From: Coprinus comatus
Lineage: Eukaryota > Basidiomycota > Agaricomycetes > Agaricales > Agaricaceae
Assembly (NCBI GenBank): GCA_034638255.1
Contig: JAWPGT010000008.1
Location: 248,001 to 312,000 of the forward strand
DNA: 64,000 bases
Direction: 5' to 3'
Shown: one piece after another, positions 45,860 to 58,800 of the stretch
Position numbering within the stretch: the stretch's first letter is position 1
How the letters are laid out: every line of letters begins with the position of its first letter
Translations under genes and position numbers: made by a program
Notes under the pieces: generated by a model
What the model was told of the DNA's origin: nothing
Databases searched by the model: none
What the model saw: the letters and a program-made list of their open reading frames with translations, nothing else

Positions 45860-46736
45860 AAAAAAAAAAATCAATTAGTCAGTATCAATACCAATTTAAC
45901 ACGCTAAACTGGAACATATGATGAGTTATGAAGAAAGGGGGGAAACTTGTTTTTTTTTTTAAGCATGGAGAGAAAGATGTAGGATCCAAGGGGATTGATG
46001 TAGGATGCTGGACGATTGATTATATGGGAAGTTAGGGAATCAGGATAACGCCACTCTTCTTTTTACTTTGGTATACATAGTTAGCTCTACGTTACTTACC
46101 ACAACCGCCACATTCCCCCCCCCTTCTATCCTTCCTCTTCGTTTTGTTTTCGCCTTATATGCATTTCTTTTACTCACTGACATTTTTGTTTTACATTTTC
46201 AATTTTTATTTATTTTATACAAGTACACACTAAGTGGTACCTACACCATGTAACTCTGGTTAACGTTTGAATGGACGGTTTAACAAGGGATATACTAATC
46301 TCTTTAGCCAACTTAAAAGCCCTATTAGGTGTAATATCGCTACATTGATGTTACATATATTCCACATGTGGCATTTTTTTCTTGGATAATTCAATGCTAG
46401 CAACTGTGTACTTGGATGTTGTATACGAGTGTCTACGAGGTGATGTGTAAATGGATGGATGGACGGTGTTGAGTCTTGAGATCAAGTATAAAAAAAAACA
46501 AGGGAGGAGAAAGTGGAGAGTAAAGGCATGTGCGTGTGTGTGTGTACTAGTAGATAGGAAGAGCAAGGGTAGATCAAAAGAGGTGGGTTCCAATGTTATC
46601 ATACAAAAGAGGGGGGAAAAGAAGAAGAAAATCTATACCCAAACCCAAACCCAAACCCTCCTTTCCACAATATTCTTCTCTTTCACGCACAACAGTCAGT
46701 GGGGAAATCCGAAAAATCAATCAAGAAACAAAGCAA
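45860..46736. other. Convergent 3' region between MARCH5-like and eIF2-gamma genes
   Basis: AT-rich, with A and T homopolymers just after 45860 and a short CCCAAA repeat (three to four units) near 46638-46657. Open frames on both strands lack motifs. I see no gene. Confidence 0.45.
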
Positions 46737-48514
46737 CTAATCAACTTCCAAAACCGTACCACGTTGTACACTACCCCAACCAACCAAACGCCAATGTTTC
46801 TCAATACGACGAGACAATGCCACTTTTTCACCAATCTCCGTACAAGCAGGTGAAGTCAATTGAATCTTTGCCAAATCTGCTTTAACGCTCAATACACGAC
46901 CACCAGTAGATGTTGATCCAATGTTGATGAGTAAAAGTTCTCCTTTGGCGAGTTTTGAGACTTTGGTTTGCTTTTTGTCTTCTGTTTTAACACCTAATAG
47001 ACGACGGAGAAGGAACAAGCTGATTTCAAGTTCTGATTAAAAGGTTTCATGTTAGAATTCTTAATTTTTCGAACCACACAGTCGTGGTGAAGGAATAGGA
47101 CACTTACCAGTGTAGATATTAGGTAGCTTTCCAACAGCTCCCAAAACTTGACCAACCAATCTATCCGCACGGCAGAGTGTAGGATCGATCCTTGTACCAA
47201 CACCAATCAAACCACCTGGTACAGCAAAGTCCAGCAAATTATTCTCCGCATGCAAGCTCAAAATCCTACTAAAGATAGGTTTACACTTGGTCTTTCCAGA
47301 AGCATCCTTGGTGACGATACCAGGACGAATCTCAACTTCCTGACCAAGACGAAGTACACCAGTAAGAATAGATCCACCAGCAACACCACCTTTAAGTTCG
47401 TCTACTTCAGCACCAGGCTTATTGACGTCGAATGAACGAATGACAATTAGTCTGGGATCGGAAGTGAAATCACGGATGGGAATAGGGATACGTTTGACGA
47501 TGTATTCGTTAACAGCATCAATGTTGTATTTTAGCTGTGCAGAGATAGGAACGATGGGAGAATTTTCGGCAACCGTGCCTAAAAATACACATTTTATGAG
47601 CAACCAAACAGCATTCATTTGGAAAATAAGACAAAAAAGTACACACCTTTAACGAATGCGGCGATACTCTTTTGATGTTCCAAAGCCTGAGCTTCTTTGA
47701 TCAAATCCACCTTATTCTGCAGAATAATGATGTTTTCGAGTTTCATGATTTCAACAGCAGCCAAATGTTCGGATGTTTGAGGTTGAGGGCAAGTTTCATT
47801 TCCGGCAACCAAAAGAAGAGCTGCGTCCATGACAGCTGCACCGTTCAACATAGTAGCCATCAGAATGTCGTGACCAGGACAATCAACGAAAGAAACATGT
47901 CGGATAAGTTTCATACGATGATTACATCCAGGTCTTTCACAAGGTGGATTTTCTTCTTTATCGGACCGATAGGATCTATAACATCCAGGTCTTGGACAAG
48001 CTTCATTTTCGCACTTGTAGATCTAAGTTTCGAAAACGCGATGAGATTCATTTTTTTCTTTGAGGTTTTTTAAAGCTATTATATTTATACGTACTTTGGC
48101 ATTTGCATACCCAAGTTTAATGGTAATGTTACGGACAAGCTCATTTTTGAAACGAACTGTCTGAACTCCTGATATCGCTTTTACGACAGTAGATTTTCCG
48201 TGAGCGACGTGACCGATAGTTCCTATACAAAAAAGGAGTCCGAATCAAATCAGTCCCACAATTGTTTCCTTTTCAAACTTTAAATCGTATCTAACCCAGA
48301 TTAATTGTTGCCTTGTATCAGAATCAGAATCGCTAGTATAATAAGAGGGATTATAACAAGTACACACCTGTTTTGATATAACTTCAGGAGAAAGAGGATT
48401 GAGTTTAGTTACATCTATCTCGATGTTCGGAAAAGTAGTATCGAGTTCATCATCATCTTCCTCTTCAGAGTCCAATTCGTCTTCTCTTTTCTGGAGCGTT
48501 TCGTCGCCGGGCAT
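46737..48514 (-). CDS. GCD11: Translation initiation factor eIF2 subunit gamma
   Basis: ATG 48512-48514 ([20 protein letters not shown]), stop 46737-46739. The GTPase motifs are in order: G1 [13 protein letters not shown]3 [17 protein letters not shown]4 [10 protein letters not shown] and G5 [13 protein letters not shown] zinc-knuckle-like insert ([14 protein letters not shown] ... CERPGCNHR) is typical of eIF2-gamma. Domains II and III follow ([59 protein letters not shown]). Exons are about 48514-48368, a microexon 48296-48311, 48222-48095, 48022-47647, 47580-47107 and 47034-46737. It delivers initiator Met-tRNA to the 40S subunit in the cytosol. Highly conserved, no lesions seen. Confidence 0.95.
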
Positions 48515-49993
48515 GTCTTTTTTCGCAAAGGGTGTGTTTAGAAAGTAAGAATTGAGAGGGAGAAGAGTTGTTTGGGTGACTCGGAATCAGCAAAGAGCTA
48601 ATGAAGTTCCTTAGATAATCTCACCAAACCTCAAATTAGGCAATCCAAGTCACGTGCTATTCATTCTTGTCGCTTACCTTTTATGGCCTAGACCCCCCAT
48701 GGTGTCGGGGTCTCGCCAAAGCAGCGATGTCACCACGAAATGTATATTTCGAGCTTAAAAATTAAGGGGGTTATAGAAATTGGTACTTGCGGTCTCCATT
48801 GACCTCATCGCCTAGGTATTCAAACCTTTTACGAGTCCAATAAAGCCGTCTATGGGTTGTAGTACGTACCTGCAGGGCCAAAGTGGTGACGACAGCTATG
48901 ATTCTGGTGTAATACAAATCTGTGGTCATGAGCATTAGCGGACACAAAATTCCACGGTCAACGCCATCTCCTATTCAAGAGAAGTCAGGTCATGTAAGAA
49001 GACTCTTTAAGGTTACTCGAAAATACTTCGGCACTGATTCTAACTCTTGAGTCACTTCGAAATCCAAAATAGATCTATCCAGAGTCGAAGTCAATACTAG
49101 GTTGGTAATCATGACTTCAGGAAGCTTTTCAATATGACACAGACAAAGGCAACATACACAACACACCCAAAAGACTACCAATACGTTTTAAGGCAGTACT
49201 ACTTCGGAACAGTTCTCCTTTATGACAACTACATTATGCAAACACTCTAAAGCGCCCTTGGACAACTTGAAAAGTGGATGATGCCTTTAAGTGGGAATGA
49301 ATTGCTGTGTTGCAGAAGGAAAGAGCATCGTAAGGTGGTTTGCACTGTGCCAGTAACTTGGTAATCCACACAGATTATCAAGTACTAGCGAGTATTTATC
49401 CAAGCTTTACTTTACTCATGAGCGTGGGTCTCAGAGTAAAGTTTAGGTATGTCCTCGATAATCCAGTTAGATTATCGAGTCACCCACGCAGTGTTTGCCT
49501 ATCGAAAGGGCCTCAGCCACCAAAGCTACACTGGCAGTGCGTCAACTGGTGGTGGTGGTGGTGGTGGTGGTACTAATTGAGGAGAACACGGAGGGTTGGA
49601 GTATTATTATTATTTTACCAGCTACTTGCTTTGGTGCTACAGTGATTCATTAACAAACACATTTCCTGACATAACTGCTCTGTCCAAAGTAAAATAACTG
49701 CCATATTGAAATAGATACTAATGCCAATACATGTACACGACAAGATAGCGAGAACAAACGAAAATAACAACACCAAAATAAAACAACGTTCAAAATATGA
49801 AAGATTATTCACGAAAACGGTCAACCTTTGGCATGGTATACTATCCACAAAAATGGGCGTCACCAAAATCAGTAAAAAGAAAAGTCCTCCGTGAAGAAAA
49901 GAGAGACAAAAAAGCTGAGGTCAGAACAGCGCCATTAATGAATCATTCCTAAACAAATGTCGCATTACCCAACCGTTGACCACCCAACTCCTT
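48515..49993. other. Gene-poor stretch
   Basis: About 1.5 kb without a supported gene. It holds the eIF2-gamma promoter at its left end and a (GGT)n run near 49547-49570. The open frames 48990-49181, 49340-49576 and 49615-49866 show no motif or splice context. Confidence 0.45.
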
Positions 49994-51458
49994 CTACCTA
50001 TACATTGTATTTCTCCCTGTACAGAAAATCCCAAACCGTCTTGGTAAAGGTCTCAAATGAGCTTTCTGCATTCCTGATTCCAGTAAGGCCGGATTATTTT
50101 CTTGATCAATCTCTTCATTCTCATTCTTCTCGCAATGCTTCTTTTGAAGACTTGTTTCCGGCGTGGTCATCAACCTTTGAGTTGAAGGACAAAGTTCCCT
50201 TAGAGTCCAAAGTTTTTTGGATTGTTTACGAGCCTTTATTGAGACCGAGTTAATGGCTCCAGTAGTAGCCTGGGGAAATTTATCCGGTGCTATTTTGAAA
50301 AAAAAAAAGAAGATGGATTCATCGTGAGTGTCAAATCTTTTCATAACGGTTGCTGAAACCCTCAAAGAAGGAGGAAGAACCCGCAACAAGTAACATTGAT
50401 GCTACCGGGGGGAAAAGCAACACTTACGAGGCATGAGTTGAGAATCCCTTTCCGAGTTGATAGTAAATCGATTTCCAATTTGATATTGATGTGAGCGTTT
50501 CAACATCAATGACCACTGCTGGCGCTGAAACCGATTTGTTGCCAACATTTCGGTACCGTTCTCCGGAGTTGAAGCCGCATTAATACATCCAAATCCATGA
50601 CCCTCAACAGCCGTTTCCGAGGTAACCGCTTTTGATGTCAATGTAGACGTAGATGCTCCTGCTCTCCTAGCACAGCGACTATAACGGAGGAGGTAATTAT
50701 AATAAGGCTTTAATAGTGCCTCGAGGCAATCTGATTTGGGTGAAGAGAAATCCGAAACGGTTTGCAAATGGTAAATGAATGGTTTTGGTTTTTTTTATAA
50801 GTAAGATCAAAGAAGGTGTGGTGTTGAAATTTACCTTGCAATGAGGTATCGACGTGGTGTTGCCGATGATGTAGCATTTGAATTAAGTCAATGTATGCTG
50901 ACCTTTGTCGGTCATAAGGTGAATGGAATCCAGGAGTGGGAAAAAGTTGAATATCCTCTTTGAGGAACATTCTTCGAGCCTCCTGATAAGGTGATTTTTT
51001 TTAAAGAGGAGAAAAGGGAAGAAAAAAACGTTTAAAAATAGTGGGAAATGTCCGATAAAGCTTGTGTTAGCCTCATGTATCTGTATCCTAAAAAGACAAG
51101 AGTTTGATTTACCTTTACAAGCCGAATGATCTATCAATCCGCAATAGCAGAGAAAAAAAAACACGCAAAGCAATTAGCATGAGTTACGGGTTTTTTAATT
51201 AGTAAGATGAATCTAGAAACAGACCTTTCTAGAATGTACGTGAAATTCATATACCGAAAGATTGTTGCATATATCAAGTAGCTTTTCTACCGTTTGGCAA
51301 AAAGTAGAAATGTGACTCAAGCCACGAGCTAATTCTACAAGCATTCTGTGCTGTCTATCTACAATCCGAGTATATGATGATGACTTCCTGGAAAGTCGAG
51401 TTTCCATAGTGGGCTGAATCAAATGATACTGAACCAAACACTGCAGTGTAAGAGTCAT
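49994..51458 (-). CDS. Unrecognised multi-exon gene
   Basis: A chain of open segments joined by good splice sites, read leftward. Exon 1 is about 51458-51225 (MTLTLQCLVQYHLIQPTMET), an 18-nt microexon 51113-51130 (IIRLVK) follows, then about 50981-50837 (EARRMFLKEDIQLFPTPGF ... LIQMLHHRQHHVDTSL). Next is about 50736-50430 (CLEALLKPYYNYLLRYSRCA), and a last segment from about 50355 to the stop at 49994. The early part is helical, with ARGLSHISTFCQTVEKLLDI. I recognise no domain. The start and the 3' exons are uncertain, and a plus-strand frame (49957-50253) overlaps the last exon. Confidence 0.45.
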
Positions 51459-52006
51459 CTGAATATAGGGGGGAATATTGGTGGTGAGAGTGAGAGAGTG
51501 AGAGAAAGAAAGAAAATGTAGAAGGGGAGATGTATGGTGATGGGATTTTATATGTTCCGGGAAACCTTTTTGTGGTTCCGAACAAAGGGATTAAAAGTGT
51601 ACAGTTGTTGGCTTCAGTAAGCTGTGGGTAAGATGAATCACACTGCAACAATTCTTAAGCTGCCTACCAGTTATAACTCCCCCCCTCGCACGGTATATTC
51701 CGGGAACCCTGTTTCATTACCGCAGTCTGCTTCTCAAGTATCCTAATTTACCTTTGGCTCATCCAATAGACAGTCTTCATCATGTCTCATCTCTTGATTA
51801 TTTTTACTATACTGTGCAAGAAGTGCGATGCATTATTTTGTTAAACTTTTTGTTGCTGAATTTGAGATGGAATTTAGCTGAGTTTGAAAATACATAATTG
51901 GGTGTCACAGTGTTGATGGAGTAATGACGATGTCCGGGTGTGACCTCATATACATAAATACAGGATAACAACGCGTAAACTCATTTATTAATTACGCGCA
52001 CACCCT
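51459..52006. promoter_or_regulatory. Divergent intergenic region upstream of MCM10
   Basis: About 550 bases between the unrecognised minus-strand gene and MCM10. AACGCGTAA and TACGCGCAC occur near 51969 and 51993; ACGCG is the core of the yeast MCB element bound by MBF at G1/S genes. Relevance here is inferred from the replication function of MCM10 and not shown. Confidence 0.4.
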
Positions 52007-54527
52007 ATGGATTCATCCACATCTAGGGCGACAGCAGTACAGAAACGTCAAGAAGAACTCAAGGCCAAAATCGCAGCATTACAAGCAGAACTAGAGGATG
52101 TACCAACCGTGGAATCTGTCCTTGTGACTCCACATTCTCCCAAATCCAAACGGAAAAGTCCAGAACCCACTCTTTTGGTTCCTGCAACACCTTCTCCAAG
52201 TGAGTCAGTTTTCAGTTTTAATTATTCCATGTATGATCCAATCTACATACAACGCACTGCCCCCTATTCTTTAACAATCAACTGAATTCTCGGTTCACTA
52301 GAGAAGAAACGGAGAATAGGTGGAAAAGATGATGTCCATTGCTATGCATCACAGTCCAAATTCACACAACCCTCCTTCAACAACAATAATAATAACAAAA
52401 ACAAGAAACCAGAATTGTCCTCTGGGAGCTCTATATCACGCAACAAATCTAAATCCAATACCACACCGCCCAATATAATAATAGAAAAAACCGAACCACA
52501 GGCCTCTAGCTTCCTAAACAAACTCGCTCAAGCCAAGAGTCGGTCAGGTCAAAGCTCTACTCCCGATCCCATAATTAGAACATCCGCATTCTCGGATAAA
52601 TCAAGACCAAATCGGAATCCAAATTCACCAACTGACGGTACTGACTTGGGTCTCAAACGAGACGATCGTCTTGTTTTAGTTGAAGAACTCGAAAGAGGTC
52701 CTTATGAATTTACACCTCCTTCAAATGATCCAAATTTCGAAACTATTGAACCTCATTCTGATATACGACTTTTGTAAGTTGTTAGATTCTCGTAGCTGAG
52801 GTCGAAAGTGACTCAGCTCGCTTTCATTTTTATTTATTTAGGAAACGTATAATACCACATGAAGAATTTCAAGAATATCTCAATGCTCGTTATTATATTT
52901 CTCCATCAAAGCTTTATTCTATCATTCGATTGCTCCCCGATAAACAAGGATATGATGTTCCCTTATATGGAGATTGGGTTACAATTGCTGTTGTAGCTGA
53001 ACGTGGACCTCTCAAATTTACACGTGCTCCCGTTACTCTAGATCCAGAAGATCAAAACAAAAAAAATCCTTGGAAAAAAGATAAGGATAAAGATAAAGAT
53101 AAAAAATCCGAAGAAGAGGACAAGAAGAAATCAGGTGGAAAGAAATATGTTAATATCAAGCTGATAGATTTTGGTGCACGTTCGAAATCATCAGTGAATG
53201 GAGCTCAAAGTACTATCCGTGGAGATGCGTTTTTGACCTTACTTTTGTTTGAATCGGATAGTTTTGATTTGGTTCAAATGGGAAATGGGGAAAAACCGAA
53301 AAAGTTGTATAAAGGTGGAAGTAAAGGTGCTTTTGAGATGATGGCTAAAGTTAAAGAAGGGGATGTTGTGGCGTTTTTGAACCCTAAGATTCTTAAACCT
53401 TTTCAAGTGAGTTTATCCTTTTCAAGATTTCATTCCGCCAGTCTTGTGTTGATATTGTGAACGTGTTTCATTTAGCGTTCGGGTGATTCACCACACCCAG
53501 TAAACAATATATTGGCTTTAACACCAGAATCTGCTGATTCAATAATTATAATTGGTAGGTCTCGAGATTTAGGAATGTGTAGTGTGGTTAAGAAGGATGG
53601 TAAGACGTGTGGAAGTTGGTGTGATAAAAGAGTTAGTGAAGTATGTGAATATCATTTACAAAATGCTGTTCAACATAAACGAGCAGGAAGAGCTGAATTC
53701 ACTGCTGGGTATGTTAAAAAGGTTGACTTTTCTTCGTCAATTGATTTTGATTTTAATTTTCTTTTAGAACATCAGGAATGTCAACAACTGCGGTTTATAA
53801 ACGAAGAAACGATTATGATCCTACAAAACAATGGGGTTTGAAACCGGAAAATACGAGTGGTGGATCGACTTATGTTATTAAAGGTCATGTTGTTAGTGGA
53901 TCGAGTATGGATCCTAGGAATTTGTATGTTGGTGAAAATATGGGTAGAGAAGGGCAAGCGAAAGCTCAAAGGGTTAGTGCGGCTGATGCTGATCGTCAAT
54001 TGAAAGCTTTGTTACGGAAGGATAGACAAGGGATGAAGGCTGTTATGATGGCTAGAGAAGGAGCCAGGGCTAAAGGTTCTGGTAGTAATAAGGAGCTAAA
54101 GGGAAAGGAAGAGAGAAGAACGAAAAGTGTTGAGTTTGATTCTGATGAGGAAGAGGAGGAAGGTTTGGGAGAACAGTCACAGGCGTCTGGAAAGAATGCG
54201 TTTAATGCACAAGTTGTTAAGCAACTTGGATTTGATCCAACAATTAAAGGAGGAAAACAGAAGATCGATAATACGGCTGTCCAGAAGAAGGTTGGTTGTT
54301 TTGTTTTAGATTTTATTGGATTTTTATGGTGACATTTGTTCTAGTTGGAGGCTTTACAAAACATTCGAAAATCACGTCCAGAGGTTAAACTCGGTTCACG
54401 CCCAGGTCCGAAAATAAGATCGGGTGTTATTGCTCCCATCAAACAGGACAAAGATCATGAACTGGGGGTAGAGAAAATGCGTGATATGAATGAAGGAGAT
54501 GGAATGATTGATCTAGATGATTTTTGA
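52007..54527 (+). CDS. MCM10: DNA replication factor MCM10
   Basis: Exons: about 52007-52199, 52302-52773, 52841-53406, 53474-53707, 53767-54289 and 54344-54527. An N-terminal coiled-coil-like start (QKRQEELKAKIAALQAELED) leads through a disordered Ser/Asn/Pro-rich region to the OB-fold (KRIIPHEEFQEYLNARYYIS ... WVTIAVVAERGPLKF, EGDVVAFLNPKILKPF). The zinc motif follows: IIGRSRDLGMCSVVKKDGKT, CGSWCDKRVSEVCEYHLQ. This OB plus CCCH-type zinc arrangement is the diagnostic Mcm10 core. A charged insert (DKDKDKDKKSEEEDKKK) lies inside the OB-fold. MCM10 activates the CMG helicase and binds DNA and Pol alpha. It ends only 74 bp from the convergent ASF1 stop. Confidence 0.93.
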
Positions 54528-54601
54528 ACACTACAGGATAGCCGTGGTAGCATTGCAATTTGTACATTATTATACCATAGTAGTCGATTCCCCCTGTTAT
54601 A

Positions 54602-55371
54602 TCAATCAACATCCATGCCTTTCTTGTCTTCAGTGGTCTCGAGGTCATCTGCAGATGGTACTGGTGCGGAGGTTGCAGCTCCTGCAGATGCAAGTGAGCG
54701 TATTGGTGGAGCGACGTCCCTAATTATAGAATTAATGTTCAAGGGTTGTTTATGGGGGGGGGGGGGGGGGGGGGGGGGCAGAGATATCCTTGACGATACT
54801 CACCATTTGATTTGGAAACGTGTAACTCGAGGTTTGGTGCTGATATCGCGTATAAGTCGGTCGAACATGATCTTGGTTGGTGGAGTCTCTTTCATCTCCT
54901 CGTTGTCATATTCAGTGTTCTGGTAGTATCCGACACGAACGAATTCTTGATCGTTGTAAGAACCGGTCAAAATCAGAGCTGCAACGCCCAGAACATCTTC
55001 TGGTGGTATCTTGGATGGGTCTGGAGCAGAGCCTTCGAATTCGAAAGAGTTGACACCAATAGGTACAGGTCCTACCAGACAATCATCAAGTTCTTGGTCA
55101 AGCTCCTCGTTTCCAGGTGACGAGACATAGATGAGCTTCCATTCAAGATCTAGGAGCGAATGGTTATATTAGTGGATGTAGTGGATAGGATAATATCGAC
55201 TGACCATCTTTGAGAGGCGCTATGCATTCAAAGGTAACGCGAAATTTATATGAGTCAGAAAAGCGTGCGGGATTGTTTATGAATTCAACGTTCTGTCATA
55301 GGCATGCTTAGATTTATGCCGAATTCTGGTAATAAATTCAGTATACACACCCTAATTGTTACAATAGACAT
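54602..55371 (-). CDS. ASF1: Histone H3-H4 chaperone ASF1
   Basis: Four exons from ATG 55369-55371: [27 protein letters not shown] with [29 protein letters not shown] through [76 protein letters not shown] and [10 protein letters not shown]; then a tail [19 protein letters not shown] ending KKGMDVD at TGA 54602-54604. The central Ig-like fold with the V-to-D H3-binding face is intact. ASF1 passes H3-H4 to CAF-1 and HIRA during replication-coupled and independent assembly. The last intron contains a G25 run (plus strand), and the short acidic tail is modest compared with yeast. Confidence 0.95.
54754..54778. repeat. G25 homopolymer inside the last ASF1 intron
   Basis: Twenty-five consecutive G on the plus strand (C on the ASF1 coding strand), between the donor GTGAGT and the acceptor near 54718. 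The exact length is the kind of value assemblies often get wrong. Confidence 0.9.
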
Positions 55372-55846
55372 ACTTATGACAATCCTTTTCGTAAATGAGA
55401 GTCGCCCTCGACGCGTGTGTCACGGTGTTATGTCACGCACGTAACAGGTCCCTGTACATTGTTATTTTATTTATTGGTCTGGAAGCAACTTGGAGGGTTG
55501 ATTTGCAATGGTAGAAATGGAGAAGACACAGTATATTTTAATGTAGTGTAATGGTTGGTCTGAGAAAAGGTAGTTGGGAGTGTGGAAGGGGATAGTGGTA
55601 CGTGGGAATGTATAGTTTATTATATTGTTGTTTGAATCAAGGTTCAGCGCTCGGAACTTCATCTCTGACGACCACGACCACGACGACTACAGCAACGTCC
55701 CCAAACAACATTTATTTTAATTGTCGTTCCTTGCGGTGATAAGACCAGCGACCTCTTCTTCGTTTACTTGCTTTCGGAGCATGCTTTTTTGGTTCCTTTG
55801 ATTCCAACCGTTTGTAATTCCATCACGACCCCCGACACGATATTCA
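55372..55846. promoter_or_regulatory. Divergent intergenic region, ASF1 / RasGEF
   Basis: About 475 bases without a supported gene. ACGCGTGTGTCACGG near 55411 contains an ACGCGT MCB-like core on the ASF1-proximal side. A CGACCACGACCACGACGAC repeat is near 55668. Function is inferred only. Confidence 0.4.
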
Positions 55847-58800
55847 ATGGCCTCTTCACAACCAGAACTCTCGGTCGACTTGACCCTAGAGTCTTCTCCT
55901 CCACCTGCTCCACCTCCTCACCATGATCCCATCGCCTCTGCCTCTTCCTCCTCTCTAACTCCTTCCGGATCCAAAAGAGTCGTCTCCTTTGCAGAGTCAT
56001 CCACCCCATTTGTAGAGACCAGACTCGCCCCGTTGCAATTGGCCTTTCCTATGCCCCGGTGCCTTCTTGGAAAAACCTTTCCTCTGGCAGAATTGGCTGC
56101 AAAGTTCGGAGATAACCCCATGATACCCCCTGATGTTGCTAGTTTGAGTGCAACCGTTACTAGTAAGTCAACTACCTGAACCGAAGAATTAGCGCTGAAT
56201 GCCCGTCTTGACCAGGTGATGGAGGTTGCATTGATATCCTGAACGGAGCTGGATCAAGGGCTATGAAGAGATATTTGGACCAACTCTATGGCGTCAGTGT
56301 CGACGTCCACTCGCCTTACGCAGCCACTGGTTTTGTAAATCAACATGGTGAAGATCGATATAGAGTTTCGTATGTTGTTTAGTATATTTGCATTTTCTTT
56401 GCAATCATCTCACTTTCATTTTCATAGGCTTCGCGATCAATGCGCACCCGCCCTCTCCTCCTTACCTACGTTTCACGAAACCGTGTCTAAAGCTTCCTCA
56501 ACTGAGGCTCCGAAGCGACGCTCACGGATGAGCATGCATTTCTTCAAACATGGAACTTCATCTAGCCGCACTCATACCACTGTCAATGAAGGATCAGAAC
56601 CACGGAAAACACGCTCCAATGATGATCTAGCTGCTATTTTTAATGGAGAAGCCCATAATCAAGCCCAGCCTAATAATACTGGTCGCAATCATTCACAAAG
56701 TGTTTCTTCGGCTGACGCTCCTCGTCAAGTACCACCTATCCTGACTGATCCCATATCATTATATCCTCCTGGCGACATGTTCGGACGAGTTATGAACTGG
56801 TATACTCCTTACACCTATGGAACACAGACAGAGAGTTGGGACTCTCAACTGAGTTTTGAGAATGGTAAAACCATCTTTCATGCTCCGTTTGGAGCAGGAG
56901 TCAGTTTCGAATCTCCCTCGCTCAAGCAACCCCTGGAATCACTTTCGAAAGACCGACAACTCCAGGAGAAGCAATCTTTCGAATCAACAAAAACAGCTCG
57001 ACAAGTTGATACCCGCTCCGAGTTTACAAAGGATGATGAACGCGCTTCCTCCCGTCTAAGCCTTTTAGACCCACCCAACCGGCCCCCTTCTATGCTAAAC
57101 CTTCGTTCCTCGGTGCTCAATGCCAGGCTTACGTCCAAAGCATTCGGTCCACCAACACCAGAGCCGGAGGTACGCGAGGAGGAATACACACTCTCACTGG
57201 AGACGATGGCGATGACGCCATATTCTACGAAAGTATTTGATATCCTTCAAACATACAGGGGCTTACCACAGCTTGATCGGTTCTCGCCTGAAGCTTTCGA
57301 TACTACGGTAATCAAACTAGAACTTTCCACTGTCGGTGATGCTGCGCCTCGGGATGACCCGCGGTTCGTTATGTGGGGAGAAGTCCATACTGATTGGGAT
57401 CATCACGAAGACAGGTCGAATGCGAGCTCCCGTGACAGTATCAGCGAAACTTCTCGTTTCTCTGCCACGATTTCTTCTAGTCTTTCCAAGCGTCGAAGCA
57501 AGGCGAAAGGACGAAATTCGGACGCTTCGAGGACCTCGCTACCGGGCCATAAGGTTCTTCTCGCTGCAACAATTGAGCGCTGGATTGCCCAGCTAACAAG
57601 TGCTCTCAACTATGACGAACTTCTGGTCTTCTTGTTGTGCTATCGAACCTACATCAGCGAATATGATCTGTTATTCTTGTTGATGACTCGTTTCCATTGG
57701 GCATTACAAAAACCAGTTTCAATCCAGGACGAAAACGTTCGGCGTATTGTCCGTGTTCGGACTTTTGTTGCTATTCGATATTGGCTACACACCTTTTTCA
57801 CGGTTGATTTTTTGCCTAATCGTGACCTACGTCTTAGGCTCGCTAACTGGCTCAATGCTTTACGTCACGACCCTCTTCTGAAAAAGAATACTGATGGAAT
57901 GGTATGTTGAATATTGTTCTTGTTTAATTTGAATCTTATTTTTTCTGGGTTCTAGGGCATTGTCAAAAGATTAATCAAGGTGGCAAAAGAATCAAGGGCT
58001 GCACATATACCGAAAGCTGACAACCCAAAACCCAAGAAAGTTGTGCAGGATCATGTTTTGGGTAAGAAGTTTGCCGAAGCCACGCAAACTTCTACGCAGG
58101 GCGATGAAGATTCCGACCTTGATCTCGATTTTCTTCCTGAAGAGGTTCGCGTTCCAGAGCCAAATAGTGATAAAATTGCCAATGCGCATATATCTTTTGC
58201 TACCAATGCTTCTTCAGCAGTATCACCTACCGGACCATCGTCTCTTCCCCTATCCTCGTTTAGCATTCTCCAACGTACCGATCATGCACCAGGCCCTGTG
58301 ACTAGTTCATCTGTACCTCCGGTGTTACCTATTCAACACAGTGTCCTATCAAGAGCGTTCGTTAAGACCATTAGTCGACTTAGTCGTTGGACTCGTGTTT
58401 TGAACTCCCGTTCGATGAATCGCAGTCCTATCAGTGCTTGTGCTGATGTGTCGGCTTTCGATATTGACCTTAACATTAGCAAAGATCTCTTGACTGTTAA
58501 CGGCGGGGTCGAACAATACCTTAGAGCGGCCGAGGCGAAGAGACAAGAATCTGCCATCCAATCTCCACAACCTATTCCTAGCTCATCGCGTGCTGAACTG
58601 CCTGCTCCTCCTGGATTATCACCTCCCCGGATACAAACTAGTGGTTTGGGTATTACCCCTTCTGAAACTCCTGACGATGCTACTCCTGTTGTGTCACATT
58701 TCATTCCATCCGCCGTTGCACCTCCATCGGCGCCTGGAAATTCAAGCCCACCCCCAGAATATACAGAATCCGTACAATCACCATATCCAGAATCCATACA

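Noticed and set aside
46636..46660. Telomere-like CCCAAA repeats
   Set aside because: Only three to four units, inside a gene-rich region. Too short to mean an internal telomeric repeat.
49340..49576. 78-codon frame ending in a run of Trp
   Set aside because: The Trp run is the (GGT)n repeat read in another frame; the rest has no motif.
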